This document shows positions 26,129 through 34,903 of a stretch of 64,000 bases of DNA, one piece after another (the stretch's first letter is position 1; every line of letters begins with the position of its first letter). The notes beneath the pieces were generated by a model. It made no database searches and was not told where the DNA came from. It saw only the letters and a program-made list of their open reading frames with translations. The translations under genes were made by a program, and so were the position numbers. This DNA comes from Acidobacteriota bacterium. GTDB lineage: Bacteria > Acidobacteriota > Blastocatellia > Pyrinomonadales > Pyrinomonadaceae. The DNA is taken from the NCBI GenBank assembly GCA_003222895.1, contig QHXI01000054.1, forward strand, positions 47,255 through 111,254, in the 5' to 3' direction.

Positions 26129-26187
26129 CCAAAAATCAAAATCCCGTCACCTTCTGCCGCGCGAAGGCGACAGGCTGGCGACGGGAT
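26129..26187 (-). terminator. Rho-independent terminator downstream of the cobalamin riboswitch
   Basis: On the minus strand, ATCCCGTCGCC pairs with GGTGACGGGAT around an inner GCGCGGCAG-containing loop, followed by TTTTGATTTTT. It lies just after the riboswitch core and before btuF, the position expected of a transcriptional expression platform. Confidence 0.65.
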
Positions 26188-26239
26188 CTATTTCGAAAAG
26201 GAAAGTCCCGGTGCTGCCTGAACACCTTTTCGCGGGCAT

Positions 26240-26382
26240 TCAAAAGCTGCTGCAGCGTCAAGGCAGGTCTCCTGGCTTGTTCATCGCTCGAGACTGGCGA
26301 CGAACTTCACAGTGGCGCGACCGCGCGGGATTCTCACCCGCTTCCCTATTCTCCCCGCTTTTATGCGGGGCACCTGAACGCG
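26240..26382 (-). ncRNA. Cobalamin (B12) riboswitch
   Basis: The minus strand shows the conserved order of a cobalamin aptamer. It has GGTGCC near 26374, GGGAGAATAGGGAAGCGGGTGAGAATCCCGC with the usual AGGGAA and GTGAGAATC elements, then GCGGTCGCGCCACTGTGA. The B12 box AGCCAGGAGACCTGCC follows (26277-26262). Binding of adenosylcobalamin-type ligands would favour the downstream terminator and repress the btuF-btuC-PP-loop-btuD-receptor operon. The sequence matches the class consensus closely; boundaries are approximate. Confidence 0.95.
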
Positions 26383-26419
26383 ATGAAAAGAACTCGGAAC
26401 GATTGGTTCCAACGATGTG

Positions 26420-26455
26420 CGCTGAGAGTAAATGCGCGCGCGAAAAAAGTCAAAG
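26420..26455 (-). promoter_or_regulatory. Possible promoter of the riboswitch transcript
   Basis: On the minus strand, TTGACT is followed after 17 bases by TACTCT, upstream of the aptamer. The -10 match is moderate; coordinates are approximate. Confidence 0.35.
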
Positions 26456-26497
26456 GCTTTTGCGAAGCCGCACCGCCTCAAGTAATATTTCAACCTC

Positions 26498-27565
26498 ATG
26501 ATCAAAACACTCGAATGGACCAGCGAAGGCGTCCGCATGTTGGATCAGCGCCTGCTGCCAAATGAAGAAAAGTACTTGATACTGCGCTCGTATGAAGAGG
26601 TCGCGGACGCAATCAAGAAAATGGTCGTGCGCGGCGCGCCGGCAATTGGAGTGTCGGCAGCGATGGGCCTGGCGTTAGGAGCGAATCAATCGGTAGGAAC
26701 CTCGGTCGCTGATCTTGAATATGATTTCAAGTTCATGTGCCAGGTCATGGAAGCCACCCGACCAACCGCGGTCAATCTTTTCTGGGCCGTGGAACGCATG
26801 CGCCAGGTTATCGCGAAAGCGAAATCTGAAAAGGTTACATACGTTGAAGAAGTGAAGAATCGCCTCACCGACGAGGCTATTGCAATCTTCAATGAAGACA
26901 TCGAATCGAACCGCGCGTTGGGAAGATTCGGTGGCGAACTGATTCCCGACGGCGCAACTGTTTTGACGCACTGCAATGCGGGCGCGCTGGCTACCGCCGG
27001 AGATTATGGGACTGCGCTCGGAGTAATTCGCGGCGCCATCGATGCGGGCAAACGCGTTGCTGTGATTGCCGATGAGACTCGCCCGTTTCTTCAGGGCGCG
27101 CGTCTTACTGCCTGGGAATTAGCGAAAGACAACATTCCGGTAACGGTGATCACCGACAACATGGCCGGCCATGTGATGAAGCAAGGCAAGATCGATTGCG
27201 TGGTTGTCGGCGCGGATCGCATCGCTGCGAACGGCGATGCAGCAAACAAGATTGGAACTTACATGGTTGCGGTGCTCGCAAAGCAACACAACATTCCCTT
27301 CTATGTAGCGGCGCCGATCTCGACAGTCGATCTTTCGACCGCAACCGGCGATGGCATCCCGATCGAAGAGCGCGACGCGAAGGAAGTCACCCACGTGCGC
27401 GATCATCAACTCACCCCTGAAGGCGTTGGCGTTCACAACTTTGCGTTCGACGTGACACCGCATGAGTTGATCGAAGCGATCATTACTGATCGCGGCGTCG
27501 CCCGCGCGCCTTACACTGAAAGCCTCCGCAATTTAGTCACGACGCGTTCAGCTCACGCGTCTTAG
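26498..27565 (+). CDS. mtnA: S-methyl-5-thioribose-1-phosphate isomerase
   Basis: 355 residues. MtnA converts methylthioribose-1-phosphate to methylthioribulose-1-phosphate in methionine salvage. The eIF2B-like fold shows [20 protein letters not shown], the catalytic Cys in [21 protein letters not shown], and the catalytic Asp in [20 protein letters not shown]. These residues separate it from eIF2B regulatory homologues. It is divergent from the B12 operon and 19 bases upstream of pgi. Other methionine-salvage genes are not in the window. Confidence 0.95.
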   Translation: MIKTLEWTSEGVRMLDQRLLPNEEKYLILRSYEEVADAIKKMVVRGAPAIGVSAAMGLALGANQSVGTSVADLEYDFKFMCQVMEATRPTAVNLFWAVERMRQVIAKAKSEKVTYVEEVKNRLTDEAIAIFNEDIESNRALGRFGGELIPDGATVLTHCNAGALATAGDYGTALGVIRGAIDAGKRVAVIADETRPFLQGARLTAWELAKDNIPVTVITDNMAGHVMKQGKIDCVVVGADRIAANGDAANKIGTYMVAVLAKQHNIPFYVAAPISTVDLSTATGDGIPIEERDAKEVTHVRDHQLTPEGVGVHNFAFDVTPHELIEAIITDRGVARAPYTESLRNLVTTRSAHAS

Positions 27566-27584
27566 AGTCCTCGACGAGGCGCAC

Positions 27585-29309
27585 ATGCCCTTCGAACCCA
27601 ACCCGCAAGAGTTTTCACTGCCGGCTGAATTGTCGCGCGCGGTCGAATCAGCTCTCCAAGACTGGGAAGCAAACGACAAAGTTAAGCGGCTGTGGGCGCG
27701 CGAAGCTTCGTTGTGGACCAACGGCGACGAGGACAAGTGGCTGGGGTGGCTAACGATTGTCGCCGAGCAAAAGAAAAGCATTCGTCGCTTTCCGAATTTC
27801 GCCGCCGAGGTTAAAGACGCTGGATTCTCGCACGTGCTTCTGCTGGGCATGGGCGGATCGAGTTTGTGCCCGGAGGTTCTGGCGAAATCGTTCGGCCGGA
27901 TCGAGCGCTTCCCTGAGCTGCACGTGCTGGATTCAACCGATCCAGGTCAAGTCAAATCCGTTGAAAACAAGGTCGATCTCGCCAACACTTTGTTCTTCGT
28001 CTCGAGCAAATCGGGCACAACGCTCGAGCCTAACATCTTCAAGCAATATTTCTTTGCGCGCGCAACAGAAGTTATCGGCGATCGCGCCGGCAGTCATTTC
28101 ATCGCGATTACTGATCCTGGCTCAAAACTGCGGCGGGAAGCGGAAAGCGACGGCTTTCGAAAGATTTTCCTCGGTGTGCCGAGCATTGGCGGTCGTTACT
28201 CTGCGTTGTCGGATTTCGGAATCGCCCCGGCGGCGGCGATGGGAATCGACGTGGAGAAGTTTCTCGATCGCGCAAACGAAATGGTTGCCGCGTGCGGACC
28301 TGATGTTGGCCCAATGAACAATCCCGGCGTGATGCTCGGTGCGATTCTTGGAGTAGCTCACAACAGTGGTCGCAACAAGATCACGATCGTCGCGTCGCCT
28401 GGTATCTATGATCTCGGCGCTTGGCTGGAACAATTGATTGCCGAATCGACAGGAAAGATCGGGAAAGGACTGATTCCAGTGGATCGAGAGCCGCTGGGTG
28501 CACCGTCAATCTATGGCGCTGATCGTGTTTTCATATATCTGAAGCTTGACGGCGACGCTGACAACTTTGGTGAGCAGCTCGATGCGATTCAACGCGCCGG
28601 TCATCCGGTCGTTCGCATTTCCCTCCGCGATGCTTACGACCTCGGGCTGGAATTCTTCCGCTGGGAAATAGCGACCGCCGTTGCCGGATCGATCATCGGA
28701 ATCAATCCCTTCAATCAACCGGACGTCGAAGCGAGTAAAGTAGCGACGCGGAAGTTGACTGACGAGTACGAACACAAGGGTTCGCTTCCGGCCGAGACTC
28801 CGATGTTTGAGGCTGAAGGCATTAAGCTGTTCGCCGATCGGCGTAATGAAAATGAACTAAAGCAAGCGGCTAGAGTTCAATCTTTACCAGGTTACTTGAA
28901 GGCGCACCTTGATCGATTAAGCAAAGGCGATTATTTTGCGCTGCTCGCTTACATAGAAATGAATGAGGCGCACGAGCAGGCTCTGCAATCGATTCGCGAA
29001 TCGATACGAGATGCTAAACGCGTGGCGACCTGCCTAGGGTTCGGCCCGCGGTTTTTGCATTCGACGGGACAGGCCTACAAAGGCGGTCCAAACAGCGGTA
29101 TCTTTCTGCAGATCACTTGTGATGACGCGAATGATCTGGCCGTTCCGGATCAGAAATACACGTTCGGCGTGGTAAAAGCAGCGCAGGCGCGCGGCGATTT
29201 TGACGTGCTCAACGAACTTGGCCGGCGTGCGCTGCGGGTGCATTTGGGAGTGGATGTTGGTGAAGGACTTCGAAGGTTAGGAGCAGCGATCAAACAGGCA
29301 TTTGCCTAA
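27585..29309 (+). CDS. pgi: Glucose-6-phosphate isomerase (Tal-Pgi fusion-type domain, stand-alone)
   Basis: 574 residues. It interconverts glucose-6-phosphate and fructose-6-phosphate. SIS-domain motifs are LLLGMGGSSLCPEVLAKSFG and FVSSKSGTTLEPNIFKQYF, with GGRYSALSDFGIAPAAAMG and QAYKGGPNSGIFLQIT at the C-terminus. The sequence type is that found as the C-terminal half of bifunctional transaldolase/isomerase proteins, but no transaldolase domain is present. It lies in a run with gnd and zwf, so the operon joins glycolysis to the oxidative pentose-phosphate pathway. Confidence 0.92.
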   Translation: MPFEPNPQEFSLPAELSRAVESALQDWEANDKVKRLWAREASLWTNGDEDKWLGWLTIVAEQKKSIRRFPNFAAEVKDAGFSHVLLLGMGGSSLCPEVLAKSFGRIERFPELHVLDSTDPGQVKSVENKVDLANTLFFVSSKSGTTLEPNIFKQYFFARATEVIGDRAGSHFIAITDPGSKLRREAESDGFRKIFLGVPSIGGRYSALSDFGIAPAAAMGIDVEKFLDRANEMVAACGPDVGPMNNPGVMLGAILGVAHNSGRNKITIVASPGIYDLGAWLEQLIAESTGKIGKGLIPVDREPLGAPSIYGADRVFIYLKLDGDADNFGEQLDAIQRAGHPVVRISLRDAYDLGLEFFRWEIATAVAGSIIGINPFNQPDVEASKVATRKLTDEYEHKGSLPAETPMFEAEGIKLFADRRNENELKQAARVQSLPGYLKAHLDRLSKGDYFALLAYIEMNEAHEQALQSIRESIRDAKRVATCLGFGPRFLHSTGQAYKGGPNSGIFLQITCDDANDLAVPDQKYTFGVVKAAQARGDFDVLNELGRRALRVHLGVDVGEGLRRLGAAIKQAFA

Positions 29310-29311
29310 CT

Positions 29312-29383
29312 CTTCGTGACTTCGGGACTTTGTGCTGAAAATGGTTCAGGAGTATTCACCACAAAGACACCAAGACACGAAGA
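29312..29383. repeat. Imperfect inverted repeat with CACAAAGACACC unit
   Basis: CTTCGTGACTTCGGGACTTTGTG is matched by CACAAAGACACCAAGACACGAAG just upstream of gnd. ACAAAGACAC units are a widespread extragenic repeat type in environmental bacteria. It occupies most of the pgi-gnd gap and may form a hairpin within the operon transcript. Confidence 0.5.
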
Positions 29384-29403
29384 ATCAATAAGAGGAATCG
29401 ATA

Positions 29404-30387
29404 ATGCAACTTGGAATGATTGGTCTCGGCCGGATGGGCGCGAACATGGTGCGTCGCCTGATGCGCGGCGGGCACGAATGCGTGGTATTCGATCTCAGCT
29501 CCGACAATGTGAAGCAGCTTGCCGGAGAAGGCGCAACCGGATCGAATTCGCTCGAGGATTTTATCGCGAAGCTAAACACGCCGCGCGCAGTTTGGATTAT
29601 GGTTCCCGCCGGTGACGCAACTGAAGAGACTGTGAACGATCTCGCCGCACACCTTGATAATGGCGACATCATCATCGACGGCGGCAACTCTTATTTCAAA
29701 GATGACGCGCGACGTTCCCGTTCGCTTAAAGATAAAGGCATCAATTACGTGGATGTCGGCACCAGTGGCGGCGTGTGGGGACTTGAGCGCGGCTACTGCA
29801 TGATGATTGGCGGGCCGAAGGATACCATCGTGCATCTCGACCCGATCTTCAAGACTCTCGCGCCCGGTCGCGGAGATATTACGCGCACTCCTGGCCGCGA
29901 AGCTCTCAGCGGCACCGCCGAGGATGGGTACATCTATTGCGGTCCCTCCGGCGCCGGGCATTTTGTGAAGATGGTCCACAACGGGATCGAATATGGATTG
30001 ATGCAGGCTTATGCCGAGGGCTTCGATATTTTTCGCAACGCAAACTCTAAAGAGTTGCCGGAAGAGATTCGCTACGATCTGAATATTGCTGACATCGCCG
30101 AGGTCTGGCGCCGTGGCAGCGTGGTGTCGTCGTGGTTGCTTGATTTGACGGCGATGGCGTTGACTGAAGATCCCGAACTGGCGAGCTACAGCGGCTTTGT
30201 GCAGGACTCAGGCGAAGGCCGTTGGACCATTCAGGCAGCGATCGAAGAAGCCGTGCCGGCGGAAGTTCTTAGCGCGGCTCTATACACGCGTTTTCGTTCG
30301 CGCCAGGAACACACGTTCGCGGAGAAAATTCTATCGGCGATGCGCAAGAAGTTCGGCGGTCACCTTGAACCGAAATCCGGAGCCTAA
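29404..30387 (+). CDS. gnd: 6-phosphogluconate dehydrogenase, decarboxylating (short GndA/YqeC type)
   Basis: 327 residues, the short form. It oxidises and decarboxylates 6-phosphogluconate to ribulose-5-phosphate. The Rossmann start is [23 protein letters not shown]. The substrate signatures are [38 protein letters not shown], and the catalytic Lys in [16 protein letters not shown]. Short-form enzymes often prefer NAD+, but the cofactor was not determined here. It is followed after one base by zwf. Confidence 0.95.
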   Translation: MQLGMIGLGRMGANMVRRLMRGGHECVVFDLSSDNVKQLAGEGATGSNSLEDFIAKLNTPRAVWIMVPAGDATEETVNDLAAHLDNGDIIIDGGNSYFKDDARRSRSLKDKGINYVDVGTSGGVWGLERGYCMMIGGPKDTIVHLDPIFKTLAPGRGDITRTPGREALSGTAEDGYIYCGPSGAGHFVKMVHNGIEYGLMQAYAEGFDIFRNANSKELPEEIRYDLNIADIAEVWRRGSVVSSWLLDLTAMALTEDPELASYSGFVQDSGEGRWTIQAAIEEAVPAEVLSAALYTRFRSRQEHTFAEKILSAMRKKFGGHLEPKSGA

Positions 30388-30388
30388 G

Positions 30389-31924
30389 ATGGATTCAGCC
30401 GCTACCAAACAAGAAAATCCGCCGTGCATCATGGTCATCTTCGGTGCCGCCGGTGACCTCACCAAGCGCAAGCTAATTCCTGCACTCTACAACCTTAAGA
30501 AAAGCAATTTGCTATCGGACAACTTTGCCGTGATCGGAGTCGCGCGCGCCGAGTTTGATACGGCAGAATTTCGCCGCCGTCTGCGCGACGACATGGACGA
30601 ATTTGCGACTGAGGAGATCGATTCGCCAAGCTGGGATTGGTTGGCGGAACGGCTTTACTACCTCACAGGTGATTTCGGGGACGAAGAAACTTTTGCGCGA
30701 TTGAAGGTGGAGCTTGAACGAATCGATCAGGAACGACAGGCCAATGGGAATTATTTTTTCTACCTTGCCGCCGCGCCGCAGTACTTTGCGCCGGTGGTGC
30801 AGCAACTCGGCACGGCCGGCCTGACAGGGGAAGCGGAAAACCTTTGGCGCCGCGTCGTAATCGAGAAACCTTTCGGCCGCGATCTGGAATCGGCGCGGAA
30901 ACTAAATCGCGATATCAAACAAGTGCTGAATGAAGGTCAGATCTATCGCATCGATCATTATCTCGGCAAAGAAACGGTGCAGAACATCCTAATCTTTCGT
31001 TTTGGCAATACCATTTTCGAGCCTGTGTGGAACCGGCGCTACATCGATTGCGTGCAGATTACTGCGGCTGAAAAGGTCGGCGTCGAACAGCGCGGCGGCT
31101 ATTACGATCAGGCCGGCGCATTGCGCGACATGGTGCCAAATCATTTACTGCAATTGGTGACGTTGACCGCGATGGAGCCTCCAATCTCTTTCGAAGCCGA
31201 CGCGGTGCGTGATGAGCAAACGAAGATCCTGCATGCGATTCAACGACCATCGCCGGAAGAAGCGGCAAAACGAGTTGCGCGGGGTCAATACGGAGCGGGA
31301 GTAATCGACGGCGAGAAGGTTCCCGCCTATCGCGACGAGCCGAACGTCGCGCGTGACTCGATGACCGAGACCTTCATCGCCTTGAAACTGTTGATCGACA
31401 ATTGGCGCTGGGCGGACGTGCCGTTTTATTTGCGCACGGGAAAGCATCTTGCGGCGCGTGACACGGAAATCGCGATTCAATTCAAACGCCCACCGTTTGT
31501 GCCGTTTCGCAAAACGTCAATCGATCGGCTGACCACTAATCGTCTAGTGATGCACATTCAACCGGACGAGGGAATCTCTCTGCGTTTTGGCGCGAAGGTG
31601 CCCGGCTCGGTTATGCACATCGGCTCAGTCGATATGAACTTCGACTACGAAGATTATTTTGGCAAGACTTCCAGTACCGGCTATGAACGTCTGCTCCACG
31701 ATTGCATGGTCGGCGATGCCACGCTGTTTCAACGCGCAGACCAGGTTGAAGCCGGATGGGCAGTCGTCGAGCCGATTCAGCAGGCCTGGAGCGTGATGCC
31801 GCCTCCGAATTTTCCAAATTATGAAGCGGGAAGTTGGGGACCTAAGGAAGCCGACGAATTACTCGGTTGTGATAATCAGAAGTGGGAAGCGACTCATGAC
31901 ATAACTGAAAAGCAGCGTTATTGA
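30389..31924 (+). CDS. zwf: Glucose-6-phosphate 1-dehydrogenase
   Basis: 511 residues. First enzyme of the oxidative pentose-phosphate pathway (glucose-6-phosphate to 6-phosphogluconolactone). Motifs: [20 protein letters not shown] (NADP loop), VIEKPFGRD, the substrate site [14 protein letters not shown], and [16 protein letters not shown]. The ATG at 30389 is preferred: it is one base past the gnd stop, and upstream residues in the longer frame are shadows of gnd. No 6-phosphogluconolactonase gene is adjacent. Confidence 0.96.
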   Translation: MDSAATKQENPPCIMVIFGAAGDLTKRKLIPALYNLKKSNLLSDNFAVIGVARAEFDTAEFRRRLRDDMDEFATEEIDSPSWDWLAERLYYLTGDFGDEETFARLKVELERIDQERQANGNYFFYLAAAPQYFAPVVQQLGTAGLTGEAENLWRRVVIEKPFGRDLESARKLNRDIKQVLNEGQIYRIDHYLGKETVQNILIFRFGNTIFEPVWNRRYIDCVQITAAEKVGVEQRGGYYDQAGALRDMVPNHLLQLVTLTAMEPPISFEADAVRDEQTKILHAIQRPSPEEAAKRVARGQYGAGVIDGEKVPAYRDEPNVARDSMTETFIALKLLIDNWRWADVPFYLRTGKHLAARDTEIAIQFKRPPFVPFRKTSIDRLTTNRLVMHIQPDEGISLRFGAKVPGSVMHIGSVDMNFDYEDYFGKTSSTGYERLLHDCMVGDATLFQRADQVEAGWAVVEPIQQAWSVMPPPNFPNYEAGSWGPKEADELLGCDNQKWEATHDITEKQRY

Positions 31925-31930
31925 TATTCG

Positions 31931-32137
31931 TCACGAAGCTACGAGTGGTCGTTGATATCGTCGCGGCCGATTCGACCTTCGCCAACCGGGCTTCGTATTG
32001 AAGCGCTTCTCGTGCCGTTCGACACATTCCCAACACAAATAATGCTGCTGGTTGTTCGCGTCTATATACTCGATCACGTGGCCGGTTTCGCGATCGCATG
32101 ATTCACAGCGATGGGTTGTGTGATCTAACAAACTCAT
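31931..32137 (-). CDS. Small zinc-ribbon-like protein
   Basis: 68 residues with two CxxC knuckles: RCESCDRETGH near residue 12 and YLCWECVERHEKR near residue 35. The tail is basic and Arg-rich (WRRSNRPRRYQRP). This predicts a single zinc site and possible nucleic-acid binding, but I do not recognise a named family. It is convergent with zwf (6-base gap) and follows the 59-residue gene on the same strand. Confidence 0.6.
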   Translation of the reverse strand: MSLLDHTTHRCESCDRETGHVIEYIDANNQQHYLCWECVERHEKRFNTKPGWRRSNRPRRYQRPLVAS

Positions 32138-32162
32138 TTCACGCTCAGAATATTCCTGGGGC

Positions 32163-32342
32163 CTATGGTGCGTTCCGCCCGATCTTTCGCATTAAGCCTT
32201 CCAGCACTTCCAATTTCGTTTTCAGCATCCGCTCGAAATCAATCGTGTCGGTGTGATTGATTTCCTGGATCATGTGCTTTTGCTTCTCTTCGAATAATTC
32301 GCTGAGAAAATCGCGCTCGTCGTCAGTAATCTCCAGGTTCAT
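32163..32342 (-). CDS. Small helical hypothetical protein (59 residues)
   Basis: Reads MNLEITDDERDFLSELFEEK... ending LEGLMRKIGRNAP. It is amphipathic and Glu/Lys-rich, probably two or three helices, with a HTDTIDFERMLKTKLEVLEG core that resembles small conserved proteins of environmental bacteria (no name recalled). A ribosome site AAGGAAC lies about ten bases before the ATG at 32342. It sits between the DUF488 and zinc-ribbon genes on the same strand, which suggests a small operon. Confidence 0.6.
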   Translation of the reverse strand: MNLEITDDERDFLSELFEEKQKHMIQEINHTDTIDFERMLKTKLEVLEGLMRKIGRNAP

Positions 32343-32397
32343 CGAACTAAGTTCCTTCTCATCAGGATCAAAAACATCTTGTACCCATTATCAATAA

Positions 32398-32940
32398 TCA
32401 CTGCGCACTTTCCAACACGCCGTGATATGAAAGCCGTCCGTTAACGATTGCCGCAGCCGAAGTGAAAGGATGCGCTTGCGACTTTCCCAGCGCCAGGATG
32501 TGGATCACTTCGACCCCGTTTGCCTTGAGGTAATCAGAGATCATGCTGCGATGACAACGCCACCAGACGGCTTCAGAACACATGATTGCAGTGGTCCGCT
32601 CGCGCCCCACGTCAAGCAATCGCGCGATGCCTTTCGGGAAATCGTCGGTTTCCATGTAGTCCGCGTAGCCGCGAAACGATTCGTTGCGCCAGGCAATGTT
32701 CTGTGAATCCGAACGCGGGCGGCGGCGGCCGCCCAGCTCGCGAAAATGAAGATATTCGATTCCTGCTGCAGCTAATGACTGCGCGAGATTCTCTTTATTG
32801 AAATGCGGATAGCGGCGCGAGCCGGGAAAGCTGCGGACGTCGACCAGGACTTCAATTTCAAAGGATTTCAATCGTTCAACGAAGTCATCAAACGACAGCG
32901 TCGAGTGCCCAATGGTCCAGATTGATATTTTCTGCGTCAT
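32398..32940 (-). CDS. DUF488 domain-containing protein
   Basis: 180 residues, full-length DUF488. Hallmarks are IWTIGHSTLSFDDFVERL, LVDVRSFPGSRRYPHFNKENL, the LGGRRRP turn, and the C-terminal CSEAVWWRCHRSMISDYL motif with conserved Cys, Arg and His. Function unknown. First gene of a likely three-gene minus-strand unit. Confidence 0.9.
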   Translation of the reverse strand: MTQKISIWTIGHSTLSFDDFVERLKSFEIEVLVDVRSFPGSRRYPHFNKENLAQSLAAAGIEYLHFRELGGRRRPRSDSQNIAWRNESFRGYADYMETDDFPKGIARLLDVGRERTTAIMCSEAVWWRCHRSMISDYLKANGVEVIHILALGKSQAHPFTSAAAIVNGRLSYHGVLESAQ

Positions 32941-33417
32941 CTTAGTGCGTTAGTAGATGTCACGCTTAAGTAATAGATTTTGCAAGGCCCCATTTAGGGG
33001 TTTGCGACTGATCATGCAACTAAGCGTTTCTTGACTGTATGAAACACCTTACGCAGAAATAAGAGTTGACACGACCCGGCAGCCGGAGTATAAGCCGCGT
33101 GTCCCAAGTACCTTCTGCGCGCGCGCGGCGCGCTCTCACGAAACGAACGCGACATCGCCGCCTTTCAATTATATCCGGTCGCGACGCCGCTATTACACGC
33201 CGGGTGGTTAAGGGTTTGCTTTGAGTCATTCGCTTTTAGTGGTGTCGGAAAGGGCACACCGCAATCCCCTCGTCGATCCAGAAGAATCTGTAGAACCAGT
33301 CAAGGATGAATTCAGAAAGATGGTTGGGAAAATCTGGTGTAAGAACATCTGAATTACGGACCGAACGACGCACAACCCAATCCGTTTACCGATTGTGAGA
33401 TTGGAAGGAGGCTCATT
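32941..33417 (+). other. Long intergenic region before the lipoprotein/lysin cluster
   Basis: About 477 bases without a convincing gene. A strong promoter-like pair lies at 33066-33094. Downstream is a GC-rich stretch with CGCGCGCGCGGCGCGC, then AT-richer sequence and an excellent ribosome site (GGAAGGAGG) before the ATG at 33418. A 43-residue frame from a TTG near 33223 to about 33354 is possible but unsupported. The leader, over 300 bases long, may hold a structured RNA that I cannot name. Confidence 0.5.
33066..33094 (+). promoter_or_regulatory. Near-consensus sigma70 promoter
   Basis: TTGACA (33066-33071), 17-base spacer, TATAAG (33089-33094). The predicted transcript start near 33101 leaves a leader of about 317 bases before the lipoprotein gene, or marks a separate small RNA. 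Confidence 0.6.
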
Positions 33418-34347
33418 ATGAAATTCATTATTGCTCTATTTTTGGTTTTTACTACGGTCTTTCTTACCGGTTGTCCTTACACCCCCAAAAAACCCGACAA
33501 GATGGGAGTACTGATTTCGTATGAAGCCAAAAAGCTCGAAGGATTCGAAGACGACTACTTCACCGCGTATGACAATAACGATCTTGAAACCGCGCGGAGG
33601 CGAAGAAACAGGATCGTCGAAGAATTGAGAAATCTGATCGATAGTAACTACTTCGACTTCGAGATTCAATTGAGTCGGCGGAGGGCAACTGAAAACATCC
33701 TGTTCGATTCGCTGGAAACAGGCACCGCGATTGCCACTGGCATCGCGAAAGGAGTGCGGGTAAAAGATATCCTTGCTATCGCATTAACAGGAAGTAAGTC
33801 TTTCCATCGTTCATTCGACGAGAATATCTTTAAGGACAAATCGATTGAGGCGATTATTTCTAAAATGCGCGAGGCTCGTGCCGAGATTGGAACCGTTATT
33901 GACGACCGAATGTCGGTGTCGGTCGAAACCTATTCGCTGAAGAAGGCATACAATGACTTATTGAAATACTTCTACGCCGGTACCCTTCAAAACGGCCTTC
34001 AGAATCTGGTTCAGGATGCCGGGAAATCGGCGGCCAAGGCTGAGGAGACGGCCAGTGACGCGGAAGAAATACGCGTGGCTAGCGAGTCCGAGTTTGATAA
34101 CTCGAAGAGGATACGCCAAAAAATTACGCAATTAGCTAAGGACCTCAAATCCGACGATCAGCAAAAGCAAGCCATGGCTCGTGACGAAGTCAACAAGGCT
34201 CTTACCAATTTGGGAGTCACGCTGCCAAGTACGGCTACTGATACGGATCGCATTCGCGCGCTCGTTCAGAAAAGCGCGGCAGCCACGAAGAGCCAAAACC
34301 GTCAGCAAGAACAAACAAAGTTAATGCAGGCTCTCGGCATTCAATAG
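33418..34347 (+). CDS. Lipoprotein of unknown function, first gene of the lysin cluster
   Basis: 309 residues. The lipobox is VFLTGC (Cys19). The mature chain is largely helical and charged. After residue 60 comes a conserved-looking core (ENILFDSLETGTAIATGIAK, TYSLKKAYNDLLKYFYAGTL), then a coiled-coil-like stretch (KAEETASDAEEIRVASESEF) and a Gln-rich tail. I do not recognise a family. It should sit in the inner or outer membrane facing the periplasm. Same strand and close spacing with the 108-residue gene (23-base gap). Confidence 0.7.
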   Translation: MKFIIALFLVFTTVFLTGCPYTPKKPDKMGVLISYEAKKLEGFEDDYFTAYDNNDLETARRRRNRIVEELRNLIDSNYFDFEIQLSRRRATENILFDSLETGTAIATGIAKGVRVKDILAIALTGSKSFHRSFDENIFKDKSIEAIISKMREARAEIGTVIDDRMSVSVETYSLKKAYNDLLKYFYAGTLQNGLQNLVQDAGKSAAKAEETASDAEEIRVASESEFDNSKRIRQKITQLAKDLKSDDQQKQAMARDEVNKALTNLGVTLPSTATDTDRIRALVQKSAAATKSQNRQQEQTKLMQALGIQ

Positions 34348-34370
34348 CTAGCCTGGAAAGGGGTAAGTTA

Positions 34371-34697
34371 ATGATTGAACATAAAGTTTCTGGCAGCGCT
34401 ACCTTGGATGAGATCCGACTCACGTGTGGCACCGTAGAAAATGGCGAGTTCTGCAAACTCACCAGCTTGAATAAACTTCCTGTCGAAAACGGAAAGCACA
34501 TGAACTTAGCGCAATTCACGGAAGTTGATCCTGCCGATGATGTTCCACCTGACTTGGTCTTAGCCGAAGTTCCCGAAGGCACCACCGATGCATCTGTTAT
34601 TGCGGCGCAATTGGCGAACGGAAAGCATCCCATATGGGACGTAAGCACAGCCGTTTTTGTTGAAGATAATGAAACCAAGGTGTTGGGCTTCAGATAG
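34371..34697 (+). CDS. Hypothetical 108-residue protein
   Basis: Small acidic protein without signal peptide or membrane segment (MIEHKVSGSATLDEIRLTCG...). Predicted mainly beta, with two Cys (LTCGTVENGEFC). No family recognised. It lies between the lipoprotein and IPT/TIG genes on the same strand, with a GGAAAGGGG ribosome site upstream. It could be a cytosolic partner of the membrane proteins, but nothing in it shows that. Confidence 0.6.
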   Translation: MIEHKVSGSATLDEIRLTCGTVENGEFCKLTSLNKLPVENGKHMNLAQFTEVDPADDVPPDLVLAEVPEGTTDASVIAAQLANGKHPIWDVSTAVFVEDNETKVLGFR

Positions 34698-34903
34698 AAA
34701 CGGAGACCCATCAGTCCCGCTGAATCCGGACGGGTGTGACTGGCGACCTTATCCATTCGACACGCTAGATTTCGCTTGGTGGTATCGGTCATGCTTGGCT
34801 TGACGAGCAACAACCGAGTCTCCGCTTGTTGCAGTGAGCCCTCGCCCAATCACCGAAGTTTCGAATGAGATTGGAATCTAATAGAACCGCGAGGAGTCAA
34901 ACA

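Noticed and set aside
25867..26139. Upstream extension of btuF to 26139
   Set aside because: The residues are encoded by hairpin repeats and the terminator, and the lipoprotein signal begins at 25866.
26498..27565. eIF2B-like regulatory protein instead of MtnA
   Set aside because: Both catalytic residues of MtnA (Cys in THCNAG, Asp in VGADRI) are present.
33020..33229. 69-codon minus-strand frame
   Set aside because: Arg-rich, no ribosome site, and it overlaps the strong plus-strand promoter.
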